64,000 nt of DNA, taken from Litomosoides sigmodontis (Eukaryota; Nematoda; Chromadorea; Rhabditida; Onchocercidae). Shown here one piece after another: positions 13,382 through 26,250 of the stretch. The notes beneath the pieces are model-generated. The model searched no databases. It saw only the letters and a program-made list of their open reading frames with translations, and was not told where the DNA came from. The stretch spans positions 7,647,865-7,711,864 of the forward strand of contig OY718806.1 in the NCBI GenBank assembly GCA_963070105.1, given 5' to 3'. A program made the position numbers and the translations under genes. The stretch's first letter is position 1. The number at the start of each line of letters is the position of its first letter.

Positions 13382-15111
13382 AAATCTTTAGCTCCGGTAC
13401 TGATCAAGCGATAGAGAATTTTTCGACGATTAAATTTCTGCAAGTATGATATGTTTAAAATCTGAGCAGGAGAAGAATGTCGCGTAAATGACATTTTGAA
13501 TTGCAAACATGTTATATTTCAATATGATTAATGGTTCTTTTTTTTTTAAAAAAAAAAAGCATGTTATAGAAAGCTATACAAGTCTTACTTCATTTTCAAC
13601 ATCACCGTATTTCATCTGAACAAATGTTTTCTTAACAAATCTGACAGGCAAAAAATCAAGGTGTGATTGTACTCTCAAAGTTATACCAGAAAATATTAAA
13701 TACAAGGACACTGGCGAGGTTTCATTTTAAAATGCAATAGCATTCGGAAACTGAAGCTCACTGCAATCAACAATGTCATTAATATGCAAATGCACGTGTG
13801 TGTGTGTGTGTGTGTGTTTTGTGATTGATATAGCTAACTATCTGTTTATCGGAAAATTTTTCAGGGCGAAAGAGCATCATGTACGCTCGATATTTCACTT
13901 GCAAAATGGTAGCAATTTACTTTCTGGCTAACGTCGTTGATAGGATTTATGAGAAAGCATTGAAGCTTCCGATGTAAGCAGCAGATGAGTTCATCGTTTT
14001 CGAGTGAGAACTCTCTCTCTCTCTCTCATTTATTGGTCATTAGAAGGGAAGGAAGGAGAGGGAGTGTTGCACAGCGAGTTGCAACAGTACATCATTCTAA
14101 TTTCTAATTTTCTTTCTTTCTAATTCTAATTGCAACAGTTGATGACATGAAAGACACAACTGTCATCGTCAAAATAAATTAAAATGCAAATGAGGCATGA
14201 AAAAGATGAGGTCATCAAAAGCAACTAAGAGCGAAGTATCCTGAAATTTTCCCATCTAAACGAAAATTAGGATCAGTTAAAAATTTAGTTACTAAATTAT
14301 AAAAGCGCTAGAGGGCATTTTGTTATTCGATAACAATAAACCACAATCGGGTCCGTTTCCACCATCACAACCACTTTGCTTTTACATTCTACATGAAAGT
14401 ATGCCTCTTTCTCTTCCGCATGCAATTCTACGTTTTCTTAAACGTCTTTCACAGCCAAAACCTGTTTTACACTGGAAATTTAGAAACTTGCGAGATGTGT
14501 AAAATACACGTTTTCCGGGTCTTTCAGGTTCCGAACACACGTTTCACACAAAAAAAATTCTGCCGGAATTACCAAACTTTGAAAAATACTGAAATTCGAG
14601 TAAGTAAGTACCTTATATTTTAGAACTAAAATTTCCACTTACCTAAATATTGAGAAACTATAGAATTTATGTGTTAGCAAAAGAAATTAATGATCAATGC
14701 GTGAAATGCATTATTCTTTAGACTTGAATTTCCATGCAGTAGAGATTATACATATCTGAAAGATTAATTAAACAATAATACCCCAAAGTAAATTTGATCA
14801 AAAAAGGGCAGATTAAAAGAGTTGATGCGAAACATGCCAATTAAGCATATGCACTTAATGTGCAGTAAATAAGTGAATTAAACAAGCTAACAATGCACAA
14901 TGTTCGTGCTGTTTCTACCAATGCTACAAAATTTCTACCAATGCTACCAATGCTACAAATGTGAAGTAAAATGAAAGAACAAGTTGGGAATGGTAGGTAA
15001 ATCATCTTGCCATCAATTCTCACAGAAAGAAATTAGAAGCATTAGTTAAGAACGAACCACTCATAAGCTATTAGTTGAATGATGCAATTATGAGAAATGT
15101 AATTAATTAAT

Positions 15112-15251
<140 letters not shown>

Positions 15252-16077
15252 CGTAATTAAGAGAATACGAGCAAAACAAATGGTATAATGCTTATGTTAC
15301 GACTAATGATGCAAAGATCGATGATATCATAAATTATGTTGGTGAATTTCGTCATTAGCATCGGGCAAAAAAACAGTTTACAGTTTCACTGTTAAGCTAC
15401 ATCATTTATGAGGATAACGAGTCATTGCCACGTTTTATAAATGATAAATTTTGGTTTATCATTTGCCTCTGCCAGGTTTATTATTTCCATTTGTTTGGAA
15501 ACCTTAGTGGGACGTGGGACCTGAGAAATCATTGGAAATTGTTGAAATTTTGCTGTTTCAAACAAGGCACAAGTGCGAGAGGCAAAAGAAACGAAGGTGC
15601 GCATTGATGAATTCATTCAGTGAAGCAGCAAAACGTTACAAACACATTTTAGGATGGAAGGCATCACGAACTGCCGTCCATTCATCTTCAACTCGAGAAT
15701 GAAGTAAAAAATTTGAACTGCCAGGTGGAGGAGTGGAGACAATTAATTGCATGAAACAATCAATTTGATAGACTCTCCTTCGCCCCACCAATTCGGATCA
15801 TTGTTGGTGACTGTTGTGATAATGGCATGAAAGTGATGATTGAAATGTGCACAAACCCACAAATTGTTTTGGTCATTGAATGCCAGTTATGTTTGATTAA
15901 ATGTATCAAAAATTACAATTCTAAAAATTAAATCAACTTTTATTTCGTTCTTCAATTCATCGAAAATTCTCAACGTATATCATTCGTGTGGTGCATTAGG
16001 TTTAAATTTGTTAAGTGTGAATCTCTAAAGTGCGATTGTCAGAATAAGCCTTTTTTTTTTCGAAAATTCCTGTCCGA

Positions 16078-16161
16078 ATGAAATCTGATCCTAGTGGAAT
16101 TCATGCATTTTTAAATTTCATGAAATCTGATCCTAGTGGAATTCATGCATTTTTAAATTTC
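16078..16161. repeat. 42-bp tandem duplication
   Basis: Two identical 42-base copies, 16078-16119 and 16120-16161, each containing GGAATTCATGCAT. There are no mismatches by eye, so the event is recent or an assembly artefact. Confidence 0.93.
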
Positions 16162-17821
16162 AATCTATTAGTGTCCCGTTGTTTCACGTAGCACTGTTAA
16201 ACTTGAATTTGTTTCTGGACTTCAGCAGTAACAGGCAGTGATGATTTGTGTTCGAAAAATATGAAACAAAATATATCGCTTTACGCTTCCTCAATAAGTG
16301 GAATTTTATTATTTATGAATCTATTTGGACAGCGAATTTTCATAAACTTCAAATTAACGATACAAGCATGCAACTGTCAGTTCATCTGCAAAACTTCATT
16401 AGCGACACATCGATGAACAGTGCCGCATACTTTAAAACATATTTAACTGTTTTGTACATTTGAAAAGGATTCCAGGAACCAATGCTAATTAGCAGACGTC
16501 TACGTCCATGTACTTTCCTACAACTTATTTTTTGCCCACGACGTTATCAGTTTGCAACTGTTTGAAATCCATGAATGCAGTGTGACTGATTCAATTAGAC
16601 TCTTGAAGTTTTGAAAATCACGAAGTCTATATTTGAAAAAAAACTTGAATAGTAAATTTTTATCAAAAAAGTGAAAAATTGCAAAGGTTTTTTTAATTCC
16701 TTCCATAATCGAACAAGCTCGTGAATTTGCAATAATAAATTAATTAGCACTTATCCGTACCATATTCATTCGTATTTCATCGATATTTCACCATCTATAT
16801 GCGTCAGCTGATTGAACTGAAATATGATCATTTTTAAATGCAACAATCCTTCATGTTATAATTTCATGCAATTCATGAAAATTTCAACGTTGCATTGCGT
16901 TTTTTTAGCTAAATTTTCAAAAGAAAATTGGTTGCAAAATGAATTTGGCGAAAATGAACTTAAGGAAAGCGTGAAGAAATCTGTGAGGTGCAAAAGAAAA
17001 TTTTGTTTCTGTCCTTGATCGATGAGTGGAAATAAAGTAAGTACGCATAACGGTATTTTCTTTAAGTTTTCTGCAGCCTTCTTAAAAATCTGATCAGAAA
17101 GTTGGAGCTCTTATTTTCAGGGACCGAAAATTGCTTACACAAAGACTTACTTATCCCTACTATTGGAATGATTGTAAAAATTAACGTTGCTTTCGACGGA
17201 TCTACATCAGGCGCCGTAGATAGCAAAAGCTAAAGAATTCATCGAAAAAAACGGTTGTGATTTTTTGTTTCGAAATTTAATCCGGTAGTTGTTGGTTCAG
17301 TATTTCCGTAAATTGTTGAATTATTTGTTATTTTAGTTAAATGAATAACGTCAGTTACGAAGCTCAATGTTACTTTGCACAAATTCAACTGTTTTTCGCG
17401 AGCCGTTTGAAAAGCGTTTTTTTTTCTTTTTTGAGATTTATGTGGACGCAATATTTAGGCTAGGATGAATTGACTGACCTATTTATTGCTTATAAATCGC
17501 AGTTATTTCACGATTGTCAACGCTGTTGTGTTAATGAATGAAGTTATTCATCCATTCGATGTTTATTATTTCACTAACTGAAAGAACGAAAAGCTTTAGC
17601 AGAGAGCCACTACTCCAAGCTATTATTGCATTTCCCACCAATAATCTTCAATTTCTTCCCTCAGCACTGCTTAATTCTTCAAAATTAGTGAAACATAAAT
17701 GACTGTTCAAATTCTTATGTGATAAGTGGATCGATCAGAGCTGTTATTCATAAATTATTCTAGAGAATTCAGTTAGTCTTCTAACTGAATGAATTTATTA
17801 TTTAATATTCATTAATTATTA

Positions 17822-18225
17822 ATTATTATATATTTATTTATTATTTATTATTTATTATTTATTATTTATTATTTATTATTTATTATTTATTATTTATTAT
17901 TTATTATTTATTATTTATTATTTATTATTTATTATTTTTTATTTATTATTTATTATTTATTATTTATTATTTATTATTTATTATTTATTATTTATTATTT
18001 ATTATTTATTATTTATTATTTATTATTTATTATTTATTATTTATTATTTATTATTTATTATTTATTATTTATTATTTATTATTTATTATTTATTATTTAT
18101 TATTTATTATTTATTATTTATTATTTATTATTTATTATTTATTATTTATTATTTATTATTTATTATTTATTATTTATTATTTATTATTTATTATTTATTA
18201 TTTATTATTTATTATTTATTATTTG
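17822..18225. repeat. heptamer satellite (ATTATTT)n
   Basis: About 57 copies of a 7-base unit ATTATTT. One clear interruption lies near 17935-17943, where a unit reads ATTTTTT. It is the first of three adjoining arrays. Confidence 0.95.
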
Positions 18226-18450
18226 TTATTAATTATCAATTATTAATTATTAGTTATTAATTATTAATTATTAATTATTAATTATTAATTATTAATTATT
18301 AATTATTAATTATTAATTATTAATTATTAATTATTAATTATTAATTATTAATTATTAATTATTAATTATTAATTATTAATTATTAATTATTAATTATTAA
18401 TTATTAATTATTAATTATTAATTATTGATTATTAATTATTAATTATTATT
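18226..18450. repeat. heptamer satellite (ATTAATT)n
   Basis: About 30 copies of ATTAATT, which differs from the neighbouring ATTATTT unit by one base, with degenerate units at both edges (TTATCAA, TTAGTTA, TTGATTA). Confidence 0.95.
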
Positions 18451-18493
18451 TAATAATTATTAATTATTATTATCATTATTATCACTAACACTT

Positions 18494-19313
<820 letters not shown>

Positions 19314-20022
19314 CAATTATTATTATTACTATTATTGGTTATCTAAATAATCAATAATTGTTTTGAGAGGAAAAATCAAATTACCGAGTCATTAAAATAT
19401 TTACAAAATGTTGTAATGTTTGTTTTGTTTTGGCAGTGTTAACTTCTTCTTTCACCTTGTAGGATAATTTGATAACTGTAAGTGATTTATCAATGATAAA
19501 GGCAATCGCTTTGAAGTCTTCTTTAGATGTTGATCCGACAGAGCACATCTTGAGAGTTGTACTGATTCAGAAGTGGATTAAGCACTTGGATGTAGCTGGT
19601 AGTGGTGTAGTATGGGGTCAAAACACTGATACTTTTATTAGTGAATGTAACGTAACGGAACGTACAGATGAAGCGATAAAAATAGAGGGAGAAATAGAGA
19701 GGGAGGAGGAGAGTGGAAGAGATGCAAAACAGACGCAACCTGATAAAATCTTTTAGATGCAAGGATTGATGTATGCGGGCTATGTAAAGGCCAAAACGAT
19801 CGCTAATATTAGTTATCAGACCGGAAACATTTAAATGTGAATCGAGCAGTTTACAGTAATTTATTCGTCAAAGATAAACAATGCAAAAAACGGATTAGAA
19901 AAAAAAAACTAATGAATGATCGTCCACCTCAGACATTGTGGTATTTACTAAACTTCAATTTATATGATGAATTAATTAGGTTAGAAATATTCCAAACAAA
20001 CTGTTTCCATTATTTAGACATA

Positions 20023-20028
20023 TTTATT
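20023..20028 (-). promoter_or_regulatory. candidate poly(A) signal of the EF-hand gene
   Basis: AATAAA on the minus strand, about 132 bases downstream of the TAA at 20160-20162. Confidence 0.4.
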
Positions 20029-20159
20029 TGCAAATAATTTCCATCTTCGACGATAGAAATAAATTGTAGACGATTTAGTGAATTCGCCCAGTACCACTGG
20101 TAAGAAATGCACATAAGCAAACAAATATATAAAACTGTAATCCACAATTCCCGATGCAT

Positions 20160-21439
20160 TTATCCCCTCTTTCTTGCCATCAGTTGACAGAACTCTGAAA
20201 TATAACTCTCCCAGATGAAATACAGTAGCACTTGAACAAATCCAAAATGAGCAAAACAATTTTAACAAATTGAGAGGAAGGAAAAAATGAAATTAAATGA
20301 TTTACCATCAAAATTAATTCTCCCATCTTTGTTAATATCTACTTGATTGTAAATAGCCTTGATATCGCTATCAGTAAGATTATGTCCCATTCGTTGGAAG
20401 GCAACTCGTAACTCAGATCGAGTGATGCATCCATCACTGTCCACATCCAACTCATCAAACACTGCTTTCAAAGATAATGAGACAGGATTTGCATAAGCTA
20501 TGGTCAGAAATTCTGCAAGCAATCCGTCGTCAGCTAGCATGAGATATGTCCATCTAGCTTCTTGTACACCTAATGCTACCAAACTTCTACCCAATACTAT
20601 TTAAAAAAAACTTTTATTTGCTGCAAAAATGAGAAATACCGCCAAAATCAATGTTGCCATCTTTGTCCTTGTCCGCAGCACTGAACATTGCATTCAGTTC
20701 ATCGTCCGTTGGACGTTGGCCCATTCTGACCATCACCTCGCTCAGTTCATCTTTTTGTATGTATCCATCACCATTCATATCAAATTCTTTAAAAATTCTC
20801 CGCAAATCTTCTTCTTTTAACACATCATTCTGGAAGAATAAATTTCCTCCCACAAAACTATTACTTTTTATGATTTTCATAAATGTAAAAGAAAAAGTCA
20901 TATTTCTATGATCAAACAGGATTGCAATTAACGAGTGCAGGTGATGCCCACCCTTCGGAAGCTCACCATGAACAGCTACAGTAACAGATGCAAATAATTA
21001 AGTGCAACCACTCTATGATACTATTTGCTTGACAATTCTAAGCCTTTCCAGATTATCAAATTATTATGCATTTTTTTAAACTTCAAATATCATTCATTCA
21101 TTTATGAAATCACTGGAAAACAAGATACATATTACCAAGAAAAGCAGTGAATTTTCCTCCACTCATAAAATAAATAATAAAAAAAAAATTTGGTTTGCAG
21201 TAAATTCATATAATTAAATTCTAGCCCTAAAAAATTCCAAAGTTATTATTACACGCATTTAGCATGAATCATTCAAAATAATGTCTTTATTCAATTAATC
21301 ACTCAACGATTCCATCTGTGGCTGAAAATCAGTGCTGAAGCATTATTTTCGCATTCGTTCTTTTTCCGGCTTATTAGTATCACGACGAATTGTGATACTG
21401 AATACCAGTGATGCGTGATTTACGAAGATTTAAGTGATT

Positions 21440-21502
<63 letters not shown>

Positions 21503-23283
21503 CTTGGGTCACCAATTATCGAGAGCCCTTATTATGCGTCTATACAGTTGTGCGTAGAGTTGATTTATTTTATGTTACAGAAAATATATTTTTGTGTGTG
21601 CACGTACCACTAATGCGTATCCATCGTTGCTTCCACATTGTGGCGAAATAATAAATTTTTAATTTCATTAAAAATCTAGCATTTCTAGGAGAAGTGAGGA
21701 GGAAATTCTGCCAGAGGTGATACATCTGTTGCGAAGAGAATGCGACGTGATAAGTTGATAAATCATAGCAGTTGTCACGGATGGTTGGCTGCTCATAAAA
21801 ATGATTGTCATAAAATTTAAAAATAATTCAAGCAGTTTTTTTTTTCTTCAGCACAACAACAATCTGAGGGAAGGAATAGATAGGAAAGCTAAGATGCTTC
21901 ATAATACTTCAGGTAGAATTTCCTTATTGCTTGTGCAAACATCCTACAAGCAAACTGCTGCTTAGAAGAAATATGACAAACGAAACAAAATATGATGTAA
22001 ATGACAATAACAAGTGTTTCATCAATGCAACACTGATGCCGCCCCTGTCAATTAAAATTTCGTTTTCGTTAAATTATGCAGCACTGAGAACAATCATGCT
22101 GACTACTTCAACAACTAGCTGTACTAGATATTGAGTGCCTGCTAGGTTTTCTGAAGTAATCTTTCATGATCTTTGCATCAATTTAAACGTAGAATATAAC
22201 TTCAACAACTTACATTACGACTGACATTGGCCGCTGCTCTTCCAAATCACACCATTATCAGGTTATTTTTTAAAGTTTTAAATAGACACTATATCGTATA
22301 CCAACTTAGCTACACTGACTCAAATCGTCATCTAAAAGAGATGTAAGAGGCGAAAAATGAGTTAGCTGCTAACAAATGGCTTCAACGCTCATCTAATTGG
22401 AATACTTTTGCAGAAAATTAATAAAGAGAGCAACAGTTTAATTCTATTAAATGACATCATGCTCCGACGCACTGCCATTTCTTTTTTCAACTGATAATTT
22501 CATTTCATAATTTCAATATTTTTATTACCAACATGTGAAGTTCTAGCATCGGTGAATGCTCAAAAGCTAAATATTACATTTAAATAAGTCATTAGTATAG
22601 CACTAAAAAATCGTACTTTAATATAAAACTTATAAAAAATTGTTGAACAGTGTTACGTTAACATTAAGAATTAAAGCGCGAAAAGCTTGCAATAACAGAT
22701 AAATAAACATGTCGTGTAAAGTAACAACACGTCAAATATACAATTTTAGGTAATTCCCTGTTGTCTTTTATGCACACACATTTTATTTCCTAATTAATTA
22801 ATTTTATCATGAAAATTTCCCCTTTGAAAAATAAGAAATATTAGTCGTCGAATTTTGTGTGATCCAAAAAAAAGAAGAATTGGTTGAGCATAATGTGGCA
22901 TTTAAAGTGCAAAACATTTACAGACAATTGACAACGACGATGTTCTACGGAAAAAGCAATTAACAGCCGCATCGCTCTTTTGCTTTCAGCGCTCGCAGCA
23001 ACCTGTTTTATCTGCACTGATAAGTTAGAGTTATTTCGATGAAGCAAATGATAGTGCGGTAGCGGTGGACACCGATCGCAGTAAGTGAAGCGACGTTGCA
23101 GTAACTCACCTGATGATTGTTTCCGGAGGTGGAATTCGACGAACAGCATATGCCCATACGTGTAAGTGAAGAAGCGGTCGTCGGTGATATTGCAAAAGTC
23201 TCTTTGTGGCGTGGGGCGTTATGCGAATACCTACCAGTTGTGTCAATCTGTTTAAGACTGTGATCGAACGTCGCAAGTGACAC
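20160..23283 (-). CDS. calmodulin-like four-EF-hand protein with possible acylated N-terminus
   Basis: Four in-phase exons: 23283-23110, 20829-20640, 20512-20306, 20194-20160. They give 201 residues, or 159 from the internal ATG at 23157. Four canonical calcium loops are intact: DMNGDGYIQKDE, DKDKDGNIDFGE, DVDSDGCITRSE and DINKDGRINFDE, each with Asp at position 1 and Glu at position 12. The protein ends EFCQLMARKRG. This is a calcium sensor of the calmodulin superfamily, related to nematode cal-type proteins rather than calmodulin itself: the inter-lobe linker reads AYANPVSLSLKAVFDELD and the N-terminal extension is long. The internal start would give MGICCSS, which matches an N-myristoylation plus dual-palmitoylation signal and would make the protein membrane-anchored. 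The join of exon 1 across a 2.3-kb intron rests on a perfect GTGAGT donor and matching phase. Confidence 0.88.
21443..21502. repeat. (GA)n microsatellite in the large intron of the EF-hand gene
   Basis: About 27 GA units with one AAA interruption near the right end, seen directly. Confidence 0.95.
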
Positions 23284-25990
23284 CCTCCACGCCCACCCAG
23301 TCCTATTTATGCCTACCTACTACATATAGCGTGTGTAGCTGCAACAAACGCCCAACCACGCGTTGCTCTCAACTTTTTTTCACCTTTTCTTTGTCACGGC
23401 AACTGCACGTTTATCTGGGAGGACTGCTTGCAATGTGAAAATTTCTGCAAATTTCATTGAAATCCATGTGTGTTTCTTCAAGTGATAGTGCGGAGGGAAA
23501 TTAAACTCGTCCATAATTTTGTTAATTCATTATTGCTGGATGGAACTATGGCCAGCATATCAAATGCTCGATATTGAAATCAATGCAATGTCACCACTGT
23601 TGATGAGCCGAGATGTTTGGATGATCTTGTCATTGCAAGGTGGTAATCAAAGAAAAAAAAAAGAAAGCTGGACCACGTAAGCAACCTTCTACAACAATGT
23701 CGTTTGGGTTGCGGTGAGCATAGGATAATGAGAATGGTGTCAAATATTTGTTGACACAATTCAATAAATCTTATGATCAGCGGTTTTAGTGTTTTTTTTT
23801 GCGGAATTTGCGAATTTGGATATGGTTTCGGGAAAAATTGCATTAGCTGGAATTTTTGGTTCAATTTAACAACTGAAAACTATGACGTGCGATTTCAAGA
23901 ATGTTCTTTTGTCGTTTTTTTTTTGAAGTAATAAGATCAAAGTTGAAAGTACGCCATAAGCTGTGCATCAAATTAGATTTCATGTTCTTAAGTTAAGTGA
24001 ATTGTTACATTTGCATAAAGAAGAGCCAATTCAGTCCATTTATTTCGCTGGGGAAAAAAAGAAATTGCAGCAAGTAATTAATTATGCGACAGACTGCCTA
24101 TCAGTTTGGCAGGGCATGTTGTCATCAGTCGTGGATCAAAAATAAAAATTTTCATTTTCTGGTCGACGCTCAATGTAAGCGTAGAGCACAGCGTCACCTT
24201 TGCTCGCTGTGCTACGAGTTTGGAAAGTAAAACAACCTTACCGAACAGATTCAATCAATTTTTTTGGAGCGCTTAAGACGTGCTGTTATCAATCAGTTTC
24301 CGGACTGGTAATGAAAATTATTTGTCAGTTCCAAAAATTGTTAAGCCAAGACTTCAACATTCACTTCTTTTGTAGTATTTCTTCAAGCCATTTCGATCAA
24401 TTATTTAAGTTTTAAAATTAACTTCAACAATCTTCTACATCTCGAAAACCAGCCTGAGAAAAGAATTTATATCTTGTACAAAGGCGTAGAAGAAACAAAT
24501 TTTTACTGCAAATGTTTCCCGATATCATTCTTCATGGACAGCTCTTGAGGAATCTGGGAAGAGAATAAATGGTCGGAACGAATCAAAAACTGGAAGGCAA
24601 ATGAGAAGCACTTCCACGTTTGACTTTTATAATTAGAAGCATTGAGCATGATTCCTCTCGATTAGTGCTATACGTGACTTAATCAAATTTTTTTGTTTCA
24701 AAAAAGCGAAGGCAGCCGCAAAAAGTAGTCTAGACATCAGTACTATTTAATTAAATTTTTTCATCGCAAAGAATTTTTCCATGGAATTAATCCGGAATTT
24801 TGGAATTAATCAGGAATGATGACTTCAGTAATTATAACACCTCATTAATACTAGAAATTTAAAGTAAGAACTGTTAAAGATATACCGTTGAAAATTTTGT
24901 TTTACACACATGAAAATGAGTGTATCATTGCAACTGTTGATGATCGATCCATCGACATATATAATTTCGGAAAAATTAGAAAGCTTTAACGTACGTAGGA
25001 GTGACAAGATGAAAATTATTGAAATGTTTAACGATGTTAATAGACTTGCGAATATCTAGCGAAATCACTGCTGCCTTAAAGAGCTCCATTCATTTAATTG
25101 TTGCTGAATACGGAATTCGTTTCGGAAATATTTCTTCATTTTAGGATTTTAGTAGCTCAGGCGATACGAAAAAATTTTGCGTTGCTTGAAGGAGGAAATA
25201 AATGTGTGGTGGTAATCACTTGTATTAGTTTGCTCTAAGATTGCCAATTGAAGTCTTGAATATTCGCTGCTTTCAGAATCCTATGTGAATTTAAATTATG
25301 GCTTTAGATACCGTTCTTTCGTCTATGATTCACAGCATTTTGCAAGTTTTGCACAAGAATATTTCCTGTTGCTTTAGTCTTGGCTAGTGCTGTATTCCAG
25401 GAATGCAGTTTATTTGTTTGTTCACGTACGGCTAATTTTGTGCCGAGAAATCGGAACACTGTGAACTAAAGAACTCATCCAATTACCCAATCATATCTAA
25501 CACTCTTATCCAACTAACTAATTCAAATCCTCTGTTACCTCCCTTCCTATGTTACCGACAATAATCAATTTTATACATTCCCATAACTTGTCTCTTTTCA
25601 CTTATTAAATTCAAAAATATCCTTTTCATCGTCCAATCACTTCAGTGCACATCCAATAAATTTTCTTGAAAGAGTAGAAAATTTATTGGATGTGGCACTT
25701 TGGAGAGAGTGTTGAAGTTAAGGCTGACCCTCCTCCATCCTTATGCAGTAACCTGTATTTCTCACATTCTCTCTTCCGCAGCGTTGTGCTCGGTGAACAC
25801 TTCGTATACAATAGGTCATATGATAAGACAACGACTCCTATGACATAGATTTCAAGAATACGAAGGCACTTCAATTAAAAAAATAAGTATTTTGTCAAGT
25901 TATTGCGAATTTCCCACATCACTGATAAGCTGCGTTGAAAATGACGTTTCAAATAAGCATGAAATTTCCTTCACTTTATTTTATTCAATA

Positions 25991-26250
25991 ATTTCATACA
26001 TAATTTTTTAATCATCCTGATATGACGTCTATCTTTCAGATTTTGTCCTCTCCCTTAGCAATCCCTATCTTTAGCAAAAAAAAAATGAAACTAATAAGGT
26101 CCTTTATTCATTCATCTTTTATTTCATACATAATTTTTTAATCATCCTGATATGACGTCTATCTTTCAGATTTTGTCCTCTCCCTTAGCAATCCCTATCT
26201 TTAGCAAAAAAAAAATGAAACTAATAAGGTCCTTTATTCATTCATCTTTT
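25991..26250. repeat. exact 130-bp tandem duplication
   Basis: Copies at 25991-26120 and 26121-26250 are identical by eye, including a nine-A run. No open frame or terminal inverted repeat was seen in the unit. Confidence 0.93.

Noticed and set aside
17822..18450. CRISPR-like regular repeat
   Set aside because: Units are 7 bases with no spacers, in a eukaryotic genome; it is a simple satellite.
19469..19756. 95-codon plus-strand frame next to the satellite
   Set aside because: A minus-strand frame of similar length overlaps it, and no family or splice signals were recognised.
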